A stretch of 64,000 bases of DNA, taken from Psychrosphaera sp. B3R10 (lineage in GTDB: Bacteria; Pseudomonadota; Gammaproteobacteria; Enterobacterales; Alteromonadaceae). The position numbers and the translations under genes are program-made. Positions 36,936 through 46,747 of the stretch are shown piece after piece (the first letter of the stretch is position 1; each line of letters begins with the position of its first letter). The stretch lies in NCBI RefSeq assembly GCF_018861025.1, contig NZ_JAHKQH010000032.1, positions 52,807-116,806 of the forward strand, read 5' to 3'. A model generated the notes under the pieces. The model did not search any database, was not told the DNA's origin, and saw nothing but the letters and a program-made list of their open reading frames with translations.

Positions 36936-39900
36936 ATGCGCTTAAAACATATTAAACTTGCAGGTTTTAAATCATTTGTAGACGCCACGACGGTGCCGTT
37001 TCCAGATCAAATGACCGCTATTGTGGGGCCAAATGGCTGTGGTAAATCTAATATCATTGACGCCGTGCGTTGGGTATTAGGCGAGTCTTCTGCTAAAAAC
37101 CTTCGTGGTGATGCCATGATCGATGTCATCTTTAATGGTTCTACTAAGCGTAAACCTGTTTCCCAAGCCAGTGTTGAATTAGTCTTTGACAATACTGAGG
37201 GGCGAATTGAAGGCAATTTGGCTGACCGCGTTGAAATTTCCGTAAAACGCCAAGTTAATAAAGACGCTCAGTCCACCTATTTTTTGAATGGTACTAAATG
37301 TCGCCGCCGAGATATTACCGATATTTTCTTAGGAACAGGTTTAGGTCCTCGTTCTTACGCAATTATCGAGCAGGGCATGATCTCACGACTCATCGAATCT
37401 AAGCCTCAGGAGCTTCGAGTATTTATCGAAGAAGCGGCAGGTATTTCAAAATACAAAGAACGCCGCCGAGAAACTGAAAACAGAATAAAACACACTCGCG
37501 AAAACTTACTCAGACTCGAAGATGTGCGGGAAGAGTTAGGCACCCAACTTGAAAAACTCAAGCGTCAGGCGGCGACCGCCAAACGATATAAAGAATTAAA
37601 AGCGCACGAACGTAAATTAAAGGCCGAGTTGTACGCGCTAAAGTGGCACAAATACAATGAACAACTTAATGTTTATGAAAAAGACCGACTAGAAAAAGAA
37701 GCACAGCTAGAAGCTTTTATCGCTGAGCAACGGGGCGGTGAACTGGGGATGCTGCAATACAAACAGCAACACCAAACATTGGCCGACAATATTCAAGCCG
37801 CGCAGCAACAGGATTTTCAATTAAGCAATCAAATCACTCGTGTCGAACAGCAAAAAGTATTTGCGACAGAAAACAGACAAAAACAAACCGAAGACTTTGC
37901 TCAGCTGAAGCAGGCTCTAGAAGATGCAGAACAACATATTGAAGTCGAACAGGAAAGCTTGTACACGCTCGAAGAGTCTTTGGCCTTTATAGAGCCTGAG
38001 CAAGCTATTGTCGATGAACAATTAGAAGAAGGTTTGGAAACTCTTGCAAATGCGGAGCACAAATTTGACAGCAGACAAACTGCATGGGAAAAGTTGCAAA
38101 AGTTAGCAGCCAATGTCGTACAAAACAGTCAGGTTGTTAAGACTAAAATTCAAGGCCATCAACTGCAAACTGCTCGATTGACCCAACGTCAAGCTGAAGT
38201 AACTAAAGAAATTCAAGATTTTGATCTTAAATCAATAGAACAAGAATTATCGCTGTGCAACGACGAATTAGCACTGTTAATCGAAAGTCTTGTGGAGTCC
38301 GCATCTGCCATTGACGAGCAACAAACGACCCTCAATAGCGCAGCGCAAAATAAAACAGAAACTGAGCAACAATATTTAGCCACCAATAATCAGTTGGTAT
38401 CATTGCAAGCCAAGCTCGATGGCTTAAAGCAGTGGCAGATTGAGCATGAGTCACAATCCACTGGAAAAATAGCTGAGCTTTTGGCAGACAGCAATGTGGT
38501 CAATTCAGGTTCACTTTTAACGCAGCTAGAAGTTGGATCTAATTGGGCTTACGCTATTGAAAATTTGGTCAGTTATATGGGCTCGCCTATTTTAGTCGAC
38601 CGCCTTCCTGAATCTCAAATAAATGGTCAGTTTGTTATTAATGACGTTCTCACTTCGGTACCTAATTCAATTGCGACTAAAGTGAAAGCCGGCAGTTTCC
38701 CGTCATGGTTTAATTCAATTGGTGTTGCTGAAACCACAGAGCAAGCGCTGGAGCTTGTTAAGAGTAACGAGTTTGAAAGTGCCGTTACAATACATGGGCA
38801 GTGGGTAGGCAAAAATTGGAGTTGTACAGGACCGAGTCAATCAACTAGCAATGACGGTTCTAGCGTTGAGAGTGGAGTTTTAAAAAGACTACAGCAGATC
38901 TCTGAGCTTACAATTGAAGTTGAATTACAAGAGCATGTTTTAGAGGACGTTAACCAAACGTTAATCGCAGCGCGCGAAATGCATAGGTCACAGGAAAATA
39001 ATCTCCATGACTTACAAAAACAACGTCAATTGTTGGAACAAAAAAGTGCCGAGTCGCAAATGCAAGTTAAGTTGCTTGAACAGCAGCTTTCACAACATAA
39101 ATTGTTGATTGCCAAATTACACAAAGAAGCTGAAACCATCGTTCTCCAGCTAGAAGAAGAACAAACTCAGATCTGGGGTTTAGAACAAGAACTTGAATTA
39201 GTTGAAACGCAACACCTTGAACATGAAAGTCAGTTACTTGAACTTGAGAACGACAAACAAAGTCTGTCGGAACAAGTCAAACAGGCCAAGCATCAAGTGG
39301 ATTTAGCGAAAACCCAAAAACATCAGCTTGAATTGAAATGTCAAAATATTCAATCTCAACTCGACGTTTCACGCACCAACATTCAGCGTGCTCATCAGCA
39401 TCAGTCGCAATTGAAAGCTCGTTTTGTCGAACTTCAAACAAGCTTAACTAAAAGTGATGACCCAACCGCTGAATTGCAGATACAGTTAGAAGCGTTGCTC
39501 GAACAAAAAATCCTGCAGGAAGAACAATTACATATACTGCAAGCTGAACTAGCTGAGGTTGCGCAGAGTATTGCCGAATTAGAAAAGGGCCAGTCTGGCG
39601 TAATGGCTAAACTGGATAAAATGCGCAGTGAAATTGAATCGATAAAACTCGATAGTGAAGGCGCTCGGGTTAGAGCTCAAAACATGTTAGAAACGCTCAG
39701 TGACATGGATCAACCGCTGAAGCCTATTTTAGATGGGATGCCAGCCGAAGCCGAAGAGCAAAAATGGACTATTGAGTTAGAAAAAACCACTAATTCTATT
39801 TCTCGTTTGGGGGCTATAAATTTAGCCGCGATTGAAGAATATGACATACAAGCAGAACGAAAAGGCTACTTAGATGATCAGTTTAATGATTTGACCGGCG

Positions 39901-40424
39901 CGTTGGATACATTAGAGTCTGCAATTAAAAAGATTGATCGCGAATCCAGATCTAAGTTTAAGCAAACCTTTGAACAAATAAACACGGATCTACAAATTTT
40001 ATTTCCTAAGGTGTTTGGCGGTGGTACGGCTTATTTAGAACTAACCGCAGATGACATGTTAGATACAGGTGTTACCATAATGGCGCGACCACCTGGAAAG
40101 AAAAACTCGACAATTCACCTTCTTAGTGGTGGCGAAAAAGCGTTGACCGCATTATCATTGGTGTTTTCTATTTTCCGACTGAATCCGGCACCATTTTGTA
40201 TGCTCGATGAAGTTGATGCGCCACTTGACGACGCGAACGTTAGTCGATTTTGTAAGTTGGTTAAAGAAATGTCAGAAACAGTACAATTTATTTTCATTAG
40301 TCATAATAAAGTTGCAATGGAAATGGCTACCCATCTAACCGGGGTCACTATGCAGGAGCCCGGTGTATCAAGACTTGTCGCGGTAGACATTCAGGAAGCA
40401 GTAAAAATGGCGGAAGCCTCATAA
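36936..40424 (+). CDS. smc: Chromosome segregation ATPase SMC
   Basis: 1162 residues. N-terminal ATPase half with Walker A GPNGCGKSN (31-39) and the GGRxR-type stretch; two long coiled coils (about 170-500 and 660-900); a hinge near 515-640 (SNWAYAIENLVSYMGSPILVD holds its core); C-terminal half with signature LLSGGEKAL (about 1063) and Walker B CMLDEVDAPLD (about 1088). Forms a ring-shaped dimer that organises and separates chromosomes. This group uses SMC rather than MukB. No scpA/scpB is in the window. Followed 15 bases later by zipA, likely co-transcribed. Confidence 0.96.
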   Translation: MRLKHIKLAGFKSFVDATTVPFPDQMTAIVGPNGCGKSNIIDAVRWVLGESSAKNLRGDAMIDVIFNGSTKRKPVSQASVELVFDNTEGRIEGNLADRVEISVKRQVNKDAQSTYFLNGTKCRRRDITDIFLGTGLGPRSYAIIEQGMISRLIESKPQELRVFIEEAAGISKYKERRRETENRIKHTRENLLRLEDVREELGTQLEKLKRQAATAKRYKELKAHERKLKAELYALKWHKYNEQLNVYEKDRLEKEAQLEAFIAEQRGGELGMLQYKQQHQTLADNIQAAQQQDFQLSNQITRVEQQKVFATENRQKQTEDFAQLKQALEDAEQHIEVEQESLYTLEESLAFIEPEQAIVDEQLEEGLETLANAEHKFDSRQTAWEKLQKLAANVVQNSQVVKTKIQGHQLQTARLTQRQAEVTKEIQDFDLKSIEQELSLCNDELALLIESLVESASAIDEQQTTLNSAAQNKTETEQQYLATNNQLVSLQAKLDGLKQWQIEHESQSTGKIAELLADSNVVNSGSLLTQLEVGSNWAYAIENLVSYMGSPILVDRLPESQINGQFVINDVLTSVPNSIATKVKAGSFPSWFNSIGVAETTEQALELVKSNEFESAVTIHGQWVGKNWSCTGPSQSTSNDGSSVESGVLKRLQQISELTIEVELQEHVLEDVNQTLIAAREMHRSQENNLHDLQKQRQLLEQKSAESQMQVKLLEQQLSQHKLLIAKLHKEAETIVLQLEEEQTQIWGLEQELELVETQHLEHESQLLELENDKQSLSEQVKQAKHQVDLAKTQKHQLELKCQNIQSQLDVSRTNIQRAHQHQSQLKARFVELQTSLTKSDDPTAELQIQLEALLEQKILQEEQLHILQAELAEVAQSIAELEKGQSGVMAKLDKMRSEIESIKLDSEGARVRAQNMLETLSDMDQPLKPILDGMPAEAEEQKWTIELEKTTNSISRLGAINLAAIEEYDIQAERKGYLDDQFNDLTGALDTLESAIKKIDRESRSKFKQTFEQINTDLQILFPKVFGGGTAYLELTADDMLDTGVTIMARPPGKKNSTIHLLSGGEKALTALSLVFSIFRLNPAPFCMLDEVDAPLDDANVSRFCKLVKEMSETVQFIFISHNKVAMEMATHLTGVTMQEPGVSRLVAVDIQEAVKMAEAS

Positions 40425-40439
40425 GGGTATTTTTATCAC

Positions 40440-41567
40440 ATGGCAGAAGAACTAAGATTAGCATTCATTCTTTTGGGATCGTTAGCCATCGGCGCGGTAA
40501 TACTGCACGGTGTTTGGACGGTACGTAAAGCAGTTGGTGAAGAGCGGAAACGTAAATATGTTGACGACGTAGAGCCGCAAATTGAAGAAAACGAATTAAG
40601 CGAAGAAAACCAAGCGTTAAAGTTACAGCAAATGGAAATGGACTTTAATGAGTTGCAAGCTAAGAGTGGTAACAAAGGCTTGCCTGTTATGAATGTTGAT
40701 GTGGATTCGATTTACCACAAAGCGCAAGAAAACCCTCCTGAAGAAAAAGCTGAGGATGTAGCCGTAAGCACCGAAACACTTACGTTTGAACCGCAAAATG
40801 AGCTGTTTCAAAATGTTGGTGATAAAACTGAGCAACCTACAGAGTTTACCACTAATTATGATGATTCTGATGATATCGTCCGTGCCGACCTGCGTCATGG
40901 TGAAGTAGACCCTGATGACCTAGAACCAAAGCTTGGTAATTGGTCAGACGTTACAGATGAACCTGCGCCAGCAAAACCTGTTTTCAAAGACATTTCTAAA
41001 ATGGATGTCGACGAATCTGTGTCGTTTAACCAAACCCGACACGCTGATGGTGGGTCTATGCAATCTGGCACACCAACTCAGTCTGAGCCAAAATTCAAAA
41101 CAGAGCCTTCATTCCAAGCGACTGACGCCCCTAAAACCGAGCCTGAACCGCCACAAGAAGTGCTGATGCTGTTTGTCGATAAGTCAGAAGGTGCTGTTAT
41201 TGAAGGTGCGAGACTGTTGCCTCTACTTCTTACACTTGGCTTCAAATTTGGTGAAATGGAATTTTTCCACCGCCATGAACTAAATTCAGGGCAGGGCGAA
41301 ATTTTGTTTAGTCTTGCTAACATGTTTAATCCAGGTACTTTTGATCCGGACAATATGGAGCAGTTCTCAACCCGTGGTTTAACTATTTTTATGACATTAC
41401 CAAATGCCTTAGAACCACTACAAACGTTTAATATGATGCACAATGCAGCAAAGAAAATTGCCGAAGAATTTGGCGCTAAAGTGTTAGACGAACAACGCCG
41501 ACCGCTTGATGTATCAATAGTTCGTGGATATGTAGAACGTATTAGGAAGTTTAAAGGTAAGTCTTAG
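40440..41567 (+). CDS. zipA: Cell division protein ZipA
   Basis: 375 residues. A single N-terminal TM helix (LAFILLGSLAIGAVILHGVW, about 7-25), a charged and Pro/Gln-rich flexible linker (about 30-240), and the C-terminal FtsZ-binding domain (about 240-375; VLMLFVDKSEGAVIEGARLL, GRPLDVSIVRGYVERIRKF-like end). Anchors FtsZ to the inner membrane at the division site. The gene usually found next, ligA (DNA ligase), is not downstream; a repeat-rich gap lies there instead. Confidence 0.95.
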   Translation: MAEELRLAFILLGSLAIGAVILHGVWTVRKAVGEERKRKYVDDVEPQIEENELSEENQALKLQQMEMDFNELQAKSGNKGLPVMNVDVDSIYHKAQENPPEEKAEDVAVSTETLTFEPQNELFQNVGDKTEQPTEFTTNYDDSDDIVRADLRHGEVDPDDLEPKLGNWSDVTDEPAPAKPVFKDISKMDVDESVSFNQTRHADGGSMQSGTPTQSEPKFKTEPSFQATDAPKTEPEPPQEVLMLFVDKSEGAVIEGARLLPLLLTLGFKFGEMEFFHRHELNSGQGEILFSLANMFNPGTFDPDNMEQFSTRGLTIFMTLPNALEPLQTFNMMHNAAKKIAEEFGAKVLDEQRRPLDVSIVRGYVERIRKFKGKS

Positions 41568-41573
41568 GATAAT

Positions 41574-41986
41574 TTGCCTTGCAGGCTGCTTTTTGCCTAA
41601 AGGCGAGTCACTTTTCTCAACAGCCGCTCTTGTTTCTAAGATCATGTAACCAAAAAGGCGGCTTTGTGGTAAATCCCTAATCCTTATTTAAGATTTATAT
41701 TATCGTCGAAGACGGAATGTACGTACATCCCTAGTTCGTCTGACGTACATCCATGTACTGACGAATTCCCTTCGTCCTTTAAGTGAACACATTCCTTGCA
41801 ACGGCGTCCCTGCCGTTCACTTCGAGATATAAATCTCAACTAAGGGGGATTTATACGAAGTAATATACGGCCTGAACTTTAGGTGTGATAACTAGTTATT
41901 GAGAAAACCGTCATCTGAACTAAACAGAAAAACCGTCATCCGAACCAAACCGAAAAACGTCATCCTAAAAGAGCCTAAGCGATATT
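41574..41986 (-). repeat. Dispersed composite repeat, copy A (inverted relative to the copies near 63 kb)
   Basis: Non-coding, built of modules that recur near the right end of the window as reverse complement. Shared parts include CCTTGCAACGGCGTCCCTGC at 41794 onward through CTCAACTAAGGGGG, the GTACATCCATGTAC palindrome module, ATCCCTAATCCTTATTTAAG, and the GTCATCC-type arrays near 41930-41965. Several short hairpins (AACGGC/GCCGTT at 41800-41817). No transposase. Confidence 0.8.
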
Positions 41987-42200
41987 GGGGAGCTCCAACC
42001 GAGTACAGAGGAAATTTTAAATATCAGTGACTCTGACCCCACTGGTCCTTAAATTAGCTCATAAGTTCAGCACAAAAAGCGTCATTCCAAAACAGGTACC
42101 GTAAAGGCGCGTGCGTTTTGGTTAACAGAATAAAGGGATATGAAACTGATGGTATTGAATTTGGCCTTATTACTGGCCGAGGATATAGCAGCTGAAAGGC
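41987..42200. other. Non-coding gap after the repeat
   Basis: About 215 bases between the repeat and the end of flgN. No good open frame, ribosome-binding site or strong hairpin was seen. Confidence 0.4.
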
Positions 42201-42641
42201 TTAGGCTTTGATTCCTTTACCTAAACTGCCGCCAGTCTTTTTCTGCCCATACGAGTCGTATGTTGAGTTACGGCTTCCGCCTATTAATAGGCGTTTGACT
42301 TCGTCGATGGCGACTTGAGTTTGTGTTGCAGTTAAATACACAACTTCATTTTTTTGTTGGCAAACTTCAAATGCTTCTACAATTTCATCTCTTAATGCAG
42401 ACAATTCGTCGTTACCAGTAATATATGGCTTAAATTGCTCTGTGTTGCATTGATTGTCAATTTCAGAAATAGCATTCAGCAGCTTTTCTTTTTCTGTAAC
42501 TACGCGCGACAATTGGTCACCGTCGCGTTTTTTCACAGCTTCTAATTCAGATGCCAATATCTCCATCATCGACTGAAGATTTAGTCGTTGTTGCAGTAAA
42601 ACATTTTTCAAATGAGTAATTATTTCTGGTTGTTCTGCCAT
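42201..42641 (-). CDS. flgN: Flagellar export chaperone FlgN
   Basis: 146 residues, mostly helical, with the FlgN pattern of an N-terminal helical bundle (HLKNVLLQQRLNLQSMMEILASE) and a following KEKLLNAISEIDNQC. FlgN binds and protects the hook-associated proteins FlgK and FlgL before export. It is two bases after flgM on the minus strand, so the flgM-flgN pair is translated together. Sequence similarity of FlgN is low in general; the assignment leans on operon order flgA-flgM-flgN. Confidence 0.85.
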   Translation of the reverse strand: MAEQPEIITHLKNVLLQQRLNLQSMMEILASELEAVKKRDGDQLSRVVTEKEKLLNAISEIDNQCNTEQFKPYITGNDELSALRDEIVEAFEVCQQKNEVVYLTATQTQVAIDEVKRLLIGGSRNSTYDSYGQKKTGGSLGKGIKA

Positions 42642-42643
42642 AG

Positions 42644-42955
42644 TTATAAATCAAATTCGAAAGCGGCCAATTTCGACGCTAAGCGTTCGTAATTGATACT
42701 ATATGCACCTTCGGTAATTGCCTTTTTAATTTCTTCAACTTTTTTCCGGTCGAAACCATCGCCGTCCGAAATCTTTTTTTGTAATTCTTTCAATTGTTTT
42801 GCCTGCGGCGTAAGCGCGACAGAGTCCTTCTCAGCACCTCGCGACGTAGTCGTGTGCTTTACGGAATCGTGTTTAACTTCTTCTAAGTGTTGTTTTTTTG
42901 CGTGGTACAAAGTGTTGTTACCTTGTAATCCACTATTTTTCACATCGTTTACCAT
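42644..42955 (-). CDS. flgM: Anti-sigma-28 factor FlgM
   Basis: 103 residues from ATG 42955 (GGTGGG upstream); a TTG at 42970 gives five more. N-terminus polar and unstructured, C-terminal half with VALTPQAKQLKELQKKI and KVEEIKKAITEGAYSINYERLASKLAAFE, the FlgM sigma-28 binding region. It holds FliA inactive until the hook is finished, when FlgM is exported. Placed between flgA and flgN as in Vibrio and Shewanella. Confidence 0.92.
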   Translation of the reverse strand: MVNDVKNSGLQGNNTLYHAKKQHLEEVKHDSVKHTTTSRGAEKDSVALTPQAKQLKELQKKISDGDGFDRKKVEEIKKAITEGAYSINYERLASKLAAFEFDL

Positions 42956-43024
42956 GACTATACCCACCAAAAATATTTACTCATCATTGCTATCGGCTGC
43001 CAATAGGTAAACTTTAACACTATT

Positions 43025-43735
43025 TTATAAATTTACGTACACTTGTCTTAATTCTCCAACCGTGCCTTTAACAATACGGTCTGAAGAATTGTTTTTAACC
43101 TTAATTGACTCACCAAATGAACCACTCTCAATGGCGGTACCATTCGTTTTAATCATCATGTTAGATGACTGTGCCACAATCGATATGCTATCACCTTTAC
43201 AAACCAGACAAACATCATTAGCACCGATTTGAAAGCCTCGATGTAAGTTACGGATCGCTCGGCCACCGATTAGTGCTTCGGTCGAAATCGCATTGCCGGT
43301 ATCAACATTTCTTTTTTCTATAAGGCTAAGGGTAATATGGTCTTCGGTTATGAGTTCGCCTTTACCAACACTTTTTGTTGTTACTAGCGCTTCAATATAT
43401 TCTGTCACGCGGACCTGGACAAACATTTTCCAATACGCACCTGTTGCGTTGCAGCTGACCTTAACTGGAAATTGTCTGGTGAACTTACGACGATTCATCA
43501 TTTCATACTCAAGTGGAACTTGGCATTGATTAACCCTAATTCGATTGTCCAATGGTATCGTTTTAACCTTAATATGTTCACTGTCGTCTGGGTTAACCGT
43601 TTGATTTACATAACGAGTTACACCGTCAATAAGTTGTTTTTGAATTAAAGAATTTGACGTGGACGCCGATACACCCAATGTGGTGAATAAAAAGATTATG
43701 GTTAATACGTAAACTTTTGGGAAATTTTTCAACAT
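43025..43735 (-). CDS. flgA: Flagellar basal-body P-ring formation chaperone FlgA
   Basis: 236 residues from the ATG at 43735, chosen because AAAGG sits eight bases upstream and the frame opens with a signal peptide (MLKNFPKVYVLTIIFLFTT...); the longest frame starts at 43807. The mature part has a beta-rich domain and a C-terminal SAF domain (VTTKSVGKGELITEDHI, RAIRNLHRGFQI). It is a periplasmic chaperone that assembles the FlgI P-ring around the rod. Divergent from cheV. Confidence 0.92.
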   Translation of the reverse strand: MLKNFPKVYVLTIIFLFTTLGVSASTSNSLIQKQLIDGVTRYVNQTVNPDDSEHIKVKTIPLDNRIRVNQCQVPLEYEMMNRRKFTRQFPVKVSCNATGAYWKMFVQVRVTEYIEALVTTKSVGKGELITEDHITLSLIEKRNVDTGNAISTEALIGGRAIRNLHRGFQIGANDVCLVCKGDSISIVAQSSNMMIKTNGTAIESGSFGESIKVKNNSSDRIVKGTVGELRQVYVNL

Positions 43736-43963
43736 ATTCATCGCCTTTTTACTATGCTTTATCATATAGTTAACGAGCCAGTTTGATTTCATTCGACAAA
43801 CCGTCAAATTGCTGGCGTTTTTTCATTTGTTTTGATGTTGGTATTAAGCTAAAACAAGACTAAAGTTATATTTAAAGGCTTAAAAACATCTATTTATCAT
43901 TGTTTATTACGTTGTTCATTACAGAGTAAGCAATTTTCGTTCCTAGTTTATTGGAGAAGTTAT

Positions 43964-44893
43964 ATGGCGGGTATTCTTGACTCGGTTAATCAGAGAACCC
44001 AATTAGTTGGTCAAAACCGGCTGGAACTTTTACTTTTCAAGTTAAATGGTCGTCAACGTTATGGCATTAATGTTTTTAAAGTGCGTGAAGTTCTGCAATG
44101 CCCACCATTAACAGTGATGCCAAGATTAAATAGCTACGTGAAAGGAATTGCTCATATTCGGGGGCAGACCATCTCTGTTATTGATATGAGTTTAGCAACA
44201 GGTGGGCGTCCAATTAAAAAATTGGAAGACTGCTTTATTATTATCACTGAATACAATCGGACCATTCAGGGATTTTTGGTGGATTCTGTTGAACGAATTG
44301 TAAACTTAAACTGGGGTTCTGTTATGCCCCCACCAAAAGGGTCGGGTCGCTTTAACTATTTAACGGCCGTGACTGAAATCGACAATGAATTGATCGAAAT
44401 TTTGGATGTGGAAAAAATATTAGAGGAAATAGCGCCTTCAAGCACAATCGTTTCAGACGGTATTGTCACCGACACTGAGATGCAAAGTGATTTGGGAGAC
44501 CGTATTATCCTAATTACTGATGACTCGTCTGTTGCGAGAAATCAGGTAAAACGGGCTTTAGAGGGATTAGGGTTACCCATTGAAGCGAAGAAAAACGGTA
44601 AAGAAGCCCTCGATTATTTGGTTGAAGTCGCCGCGAGCTGTGAACATTCTGTCACTGAAAAAATTGGCCTACTGATCTCTGACGTAGAAATGCCAGAAAT
44701 GGATGGTTATACCTTAACAGCCGAAGTTAAATCTCGGCCTAAGCTTGCCGATTTGCATGTTATACTTCATACCTCATTGAGCGGTGTTTTTAACCATGCA
44801 ATGGTTGAAAAAGTCGGGGCTGATGATTTTATTGCGAAATTTAACCCTGATGAACTCGCTGGAGCGGTTCAAAAATGGCTACATACAGACTAA
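43964..44893 (+). CDS. cheV: Chemotaxis coupling protein CheV (CheW domain plus receiver)
   Basis: 309 residues. N-terminal CheW-like domain (about 20-165; GINVFKVREVLQC, IRGQTISVIDMSLA) and C-terminal response-regulator receiver domain (about 175-305) with phospho-acceptor Asp in LLISDVEMPEMDGY and the KxxxK-type end (FIAKFNPDEL). CheV links chemoreceptors to CheA and is tuned by phosphorylation. GGAG precedes the ATG. Followed by cheR after nine bases. Confidence 0.95.
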   Translation: MAGILDSVNQRTQLVGQNRLELLLFKLNGRQRYGINVFKVREVLQCPPLTVMPRLNSYVKGIAHIRGQTISVIDMSLATGGRPIKKLEDCFIIITEYNRTIQGFLVDSVERIVNLNWGSVMPPPKGSGRFNYLTAVTEIDNELIEILDVEKILEEIAPSSTIVSDGIVTDTEMQSDLGDRIILITDDSSVARNQVKRALEGLGLPIEAKKNGKEALDYLVEVAASCEHSVTEKIGLLISDVEMPEMDGYTLTAEVKSRPKLADLHVILHTSLSGVFNHAMVEKVGADDFIAKFNPDELAGAVQKWLHTD

Positions 44894-44902
44894 CAATGGC
44901 AT

Positions 44903-45751
44903 TTGAATGAGAAATCAGTTTTGAATAGTAATACTCTAGGTGATTCAGACTACCGCGTATTTTGTCAGTTTCTAGAGCAACAATGTGGCATTGTACTAGG
45001 CGATAGCAAATTGTATTTGGTGAAGAGTCGCCTTTCGCCCCTCATGACAAGGTTCCAAATTGGCACCTTGGCGGAGCTTGTCAGCAAAACGCTAAAACCG
45101 ACAGAACGTCAATTACGAGCTGCGGTTGTTGATGCGATGACAACAAACGAAACCTTATGGTTTCGTGATACCTATCCTTATGAACTGTTAAAAAATAATT
45201 TATTGCCAGAGCTTGATAAAGGGCGTCCGATCAAAATTTGGTCTGCGGCCAGTTCGTCAGGTCAAGAACCATATTCCATTGGTATGACTATTGATGAATA
45301 TCGTACATCGCCGTCGGTTTCCAGCAAAAGTATGTTTTCGGTTCTCGGAACGGATATTTCTAATACGATGTTAGATATCTGTAAAAATGCGGAATATGAC
45401 AACTTGGCGCTGTCTCGTGGTTTGTCTCAAGAACGCCGCAGTAAATATTTTGCAGACAGCGGCAATGGCATGATGCAGGTCAGGGCTGATATTCGCCGCC
45501 TCGTTAATTTTAGACATTTAAATTTACTCGACAGTTACCAGTTGTTAGGTAAGTTTGATGTCATCTTTTGCCGCAATGTGCTTATTTATTTTTCCCCAGA
45601 GATTAAGTCTCAAATTATCAATAAGTTTGCAGCGCAATTGAATCCTAACGGTTATTTGGTTCTTGGCGCTTCTGAATCCATGTCCGGATTAAGCGACAAA
45701 TTTGAAATGGTTCGTTGTAACCCAGGTATCGTTTACCGCAAAAAAAGCTAG
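44903..45751 (+). CDS. cheR: Chemotaxis protein methyltransferase CheR
   Basis: 282 residues. No ATG is available near the start; TTG at 44903 gives this frame, and TTG 44921 with GAG upstream would give 276 residues. N-terminal all-helical domain (DYRVFCQFLEQQCGIVLGDSK) and a C-terminal SAM-dependent methyltransferase domain: TTNETLWFRD, KIWSAASSSGQEPYSI, LGTDIS, FDVIFCRNVLIYF. It methylates glutamates on chemoreceptors. Follows cheV, precedes flgB and ends with a hairpin. Confidence 0.92.
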   Translation: MNEKSVLNSNTLGDSDYRVFCQFLEQQCGIVLGDSKLYLVKSRLSPLMTRFQIGTLAELVSKTLKPTERQLRAAVVDAMTTNETLWFRDTYPYELLKNNLLPELDKGRPIKIWSAASSSGQEPYSIGMTIDEYRTSPSVSSKSMFSVLGTDISNTMLDICKNAEYDNLALSRGLSQERRSKYFADSGNGMMQVRADIRRLVNFRHLNLLDSYQLLGKFDVIFCRNVLIYFSPEIKSQIINKFAAQLNPNGYLVLGASESMSGLSDKFEMVRCNPGIVYRKKS

Positions 45752-45767
45752 CCTTTTATAAGGCTAG
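45748..45767 (+). terminator. Hairpin after cheR
   Basis: CTAGCCTT / AAGGCTAG stem directly over the cheR stop, followed by a T-rich stretch (TCTTCATTTACTTTT). Probably ends the cheV-cheR transcript before the separate flgB promoter. Confidence 0.6.
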
Positions 45768-45849
45768 TCTTCATTTACTTTTAATTAATCTTTAATTTTC
45801 AACGTTTTAATTGTTTTTCCCTCCCTAATTATTAAGTGTCATTTTTTCT

Positions 45850-45865
45850 TGGCCTTTATTTTGCA
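45850..45865 (+). promoter_or_regulatory. Sigma-54 (-24/-12) promoter of flgBCDE
   Basis: TGGCCTTTATTTTGCA has GG at -24 and GC at -12 with the standard spacing. It lies 50 bases before the flgB ATG, as for class III flagellar genes controlled by sigma-54 and FlrC-type activators in Vibrio and Shewanella. Confidence 0.8.
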
Positions 45866-45915
45866 TTTCTTTTCAACACAGATTTAAGAATACAAAGTGA
45901 CGATTGGGAGCGAGT

Positions 45916-46314
45916 ATGGCTATTAGTTTAGATAAAGCATTTGGTATACATCAATATGCTTTGTTAGCGAGGTCAGAGCGTGCAGAGATATTGTCTAGCA
46001 ATATCGCTAACGCCGATACGCCAGGCTATAAAGCAAAAGATGTTGATTTTGCGGATGCATTGCAAAATGCACAAAAGAAGCAAAGTCATACTATGTCGAA
46101 AACACATGACAAACATTTTGACTTGTCTATCAACGCTAATTCGCATGAAAAATTCCGCATCCCAAACCAACCTGATACCGGCGACGGTAATAGTGTCGAC
46201 GTTCAGGTTGAACGTAATTTGTTTATGCAAAATTCCATCGAGTACCAAGCAAGTTTGCAATTCTTAAATGGCAAAATTAAAGGGTTGAAGTCAGCCCTTA
46301 GTGGAGGGCAATAA
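45916..46314 (+). CDS. flgB: Flagellar rod protein FlgB
   Basis: 132 residues from ATG 45916 (GGGAG seven bases upstream; the TTG at 45904 is disfavoured). FlgB fold with [19 protein letters not shown] near residue 30, the flagellar basal body rod motif, and a C-terminal helix. FlgB is the first proximal rod protein, made in the cytoplasm and exported. Head of flgBCDE under the sigma-54 promoter; two bases separate it from flgC. Confidence 0.95.
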   Translation: MAISLDKAFGIHQYALLARSERAEILSSNIANADTPGYKAKDVDFADALQNAQKKQSHTMSKTHDKHFDLSINANSHEKFRIPNQPDTGDGNSVDVQVERNLFMQNSIEYQASLQFLNGKIKGLKSALSGGQ

Positions 46315-46316
46315 CA

Positions 46317-46736
46317 ATGAGTTTATATAATGTATTTGGTGTCTCAGGCACTGGTATGAGCGCTCAATCAGTACGATTGAACACAACAGCAAGTAATATT
46401 GCTAACGCCAATACGGTGTCGAGTAGTGTCGGTGAAACTTACCGCGCAAGGCATCCAGTTTTTGCCGCAGAAATGGATAAAGCACTTGGTGCTCAAACAC
46501 AGTCTCCAGGCGTTAATGTGCTCGGCATTGTTGAAAGTGACGCTCCGCTAAACATTGAACATAACCCAAGTCATCCAATGGCAGATAGCGATGGTTATAT
46601 TTACAAACCTAATGTCAACGTTGTTGAAGAAATGGCAAACATGATCTCAGCATCACGCTCTTATGAGACAAATGTGCAAGTTGCTGATGCAGCAAAGCAA
46701 ATGTTGAGTAAAACATTACAAATGGGTCAACGTTAA
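46317..46736 (+). CDS. flgC: Flagellar rod protein FlgC
   Basis: 139 residues. N-terminal rod motif TTASNIANANTVSSS and C-terminal NVVEEMANMISASRSYETNVQV. Proximal rod component. GGAGGGCAATAACA precedes the ATG. Second gene of the operon with 11 bases before flgD. Confidence 0.96.
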   Translation: MSLYNVFGVSGTGMSAQSVRLNTTASNIANANTVSSSVGETYRARHPVFAAEMDKALGAQTQSPGVNVLGIVESDAPLNIEHNPSHPMADSDGYIYKPNVNVVEEMANMISASRSYETNVQVADAAKQMLSKTLQMGQR

Positions 46737-46747
46737 GGTAATACACC

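Noticed and set aside
43861..43885. Sigma-28-like promoter before cheV (TAAA ... GC)
   Set aside because: The spacing between the two parts is 13 rather than about 15 bases and the -10 part is poor.
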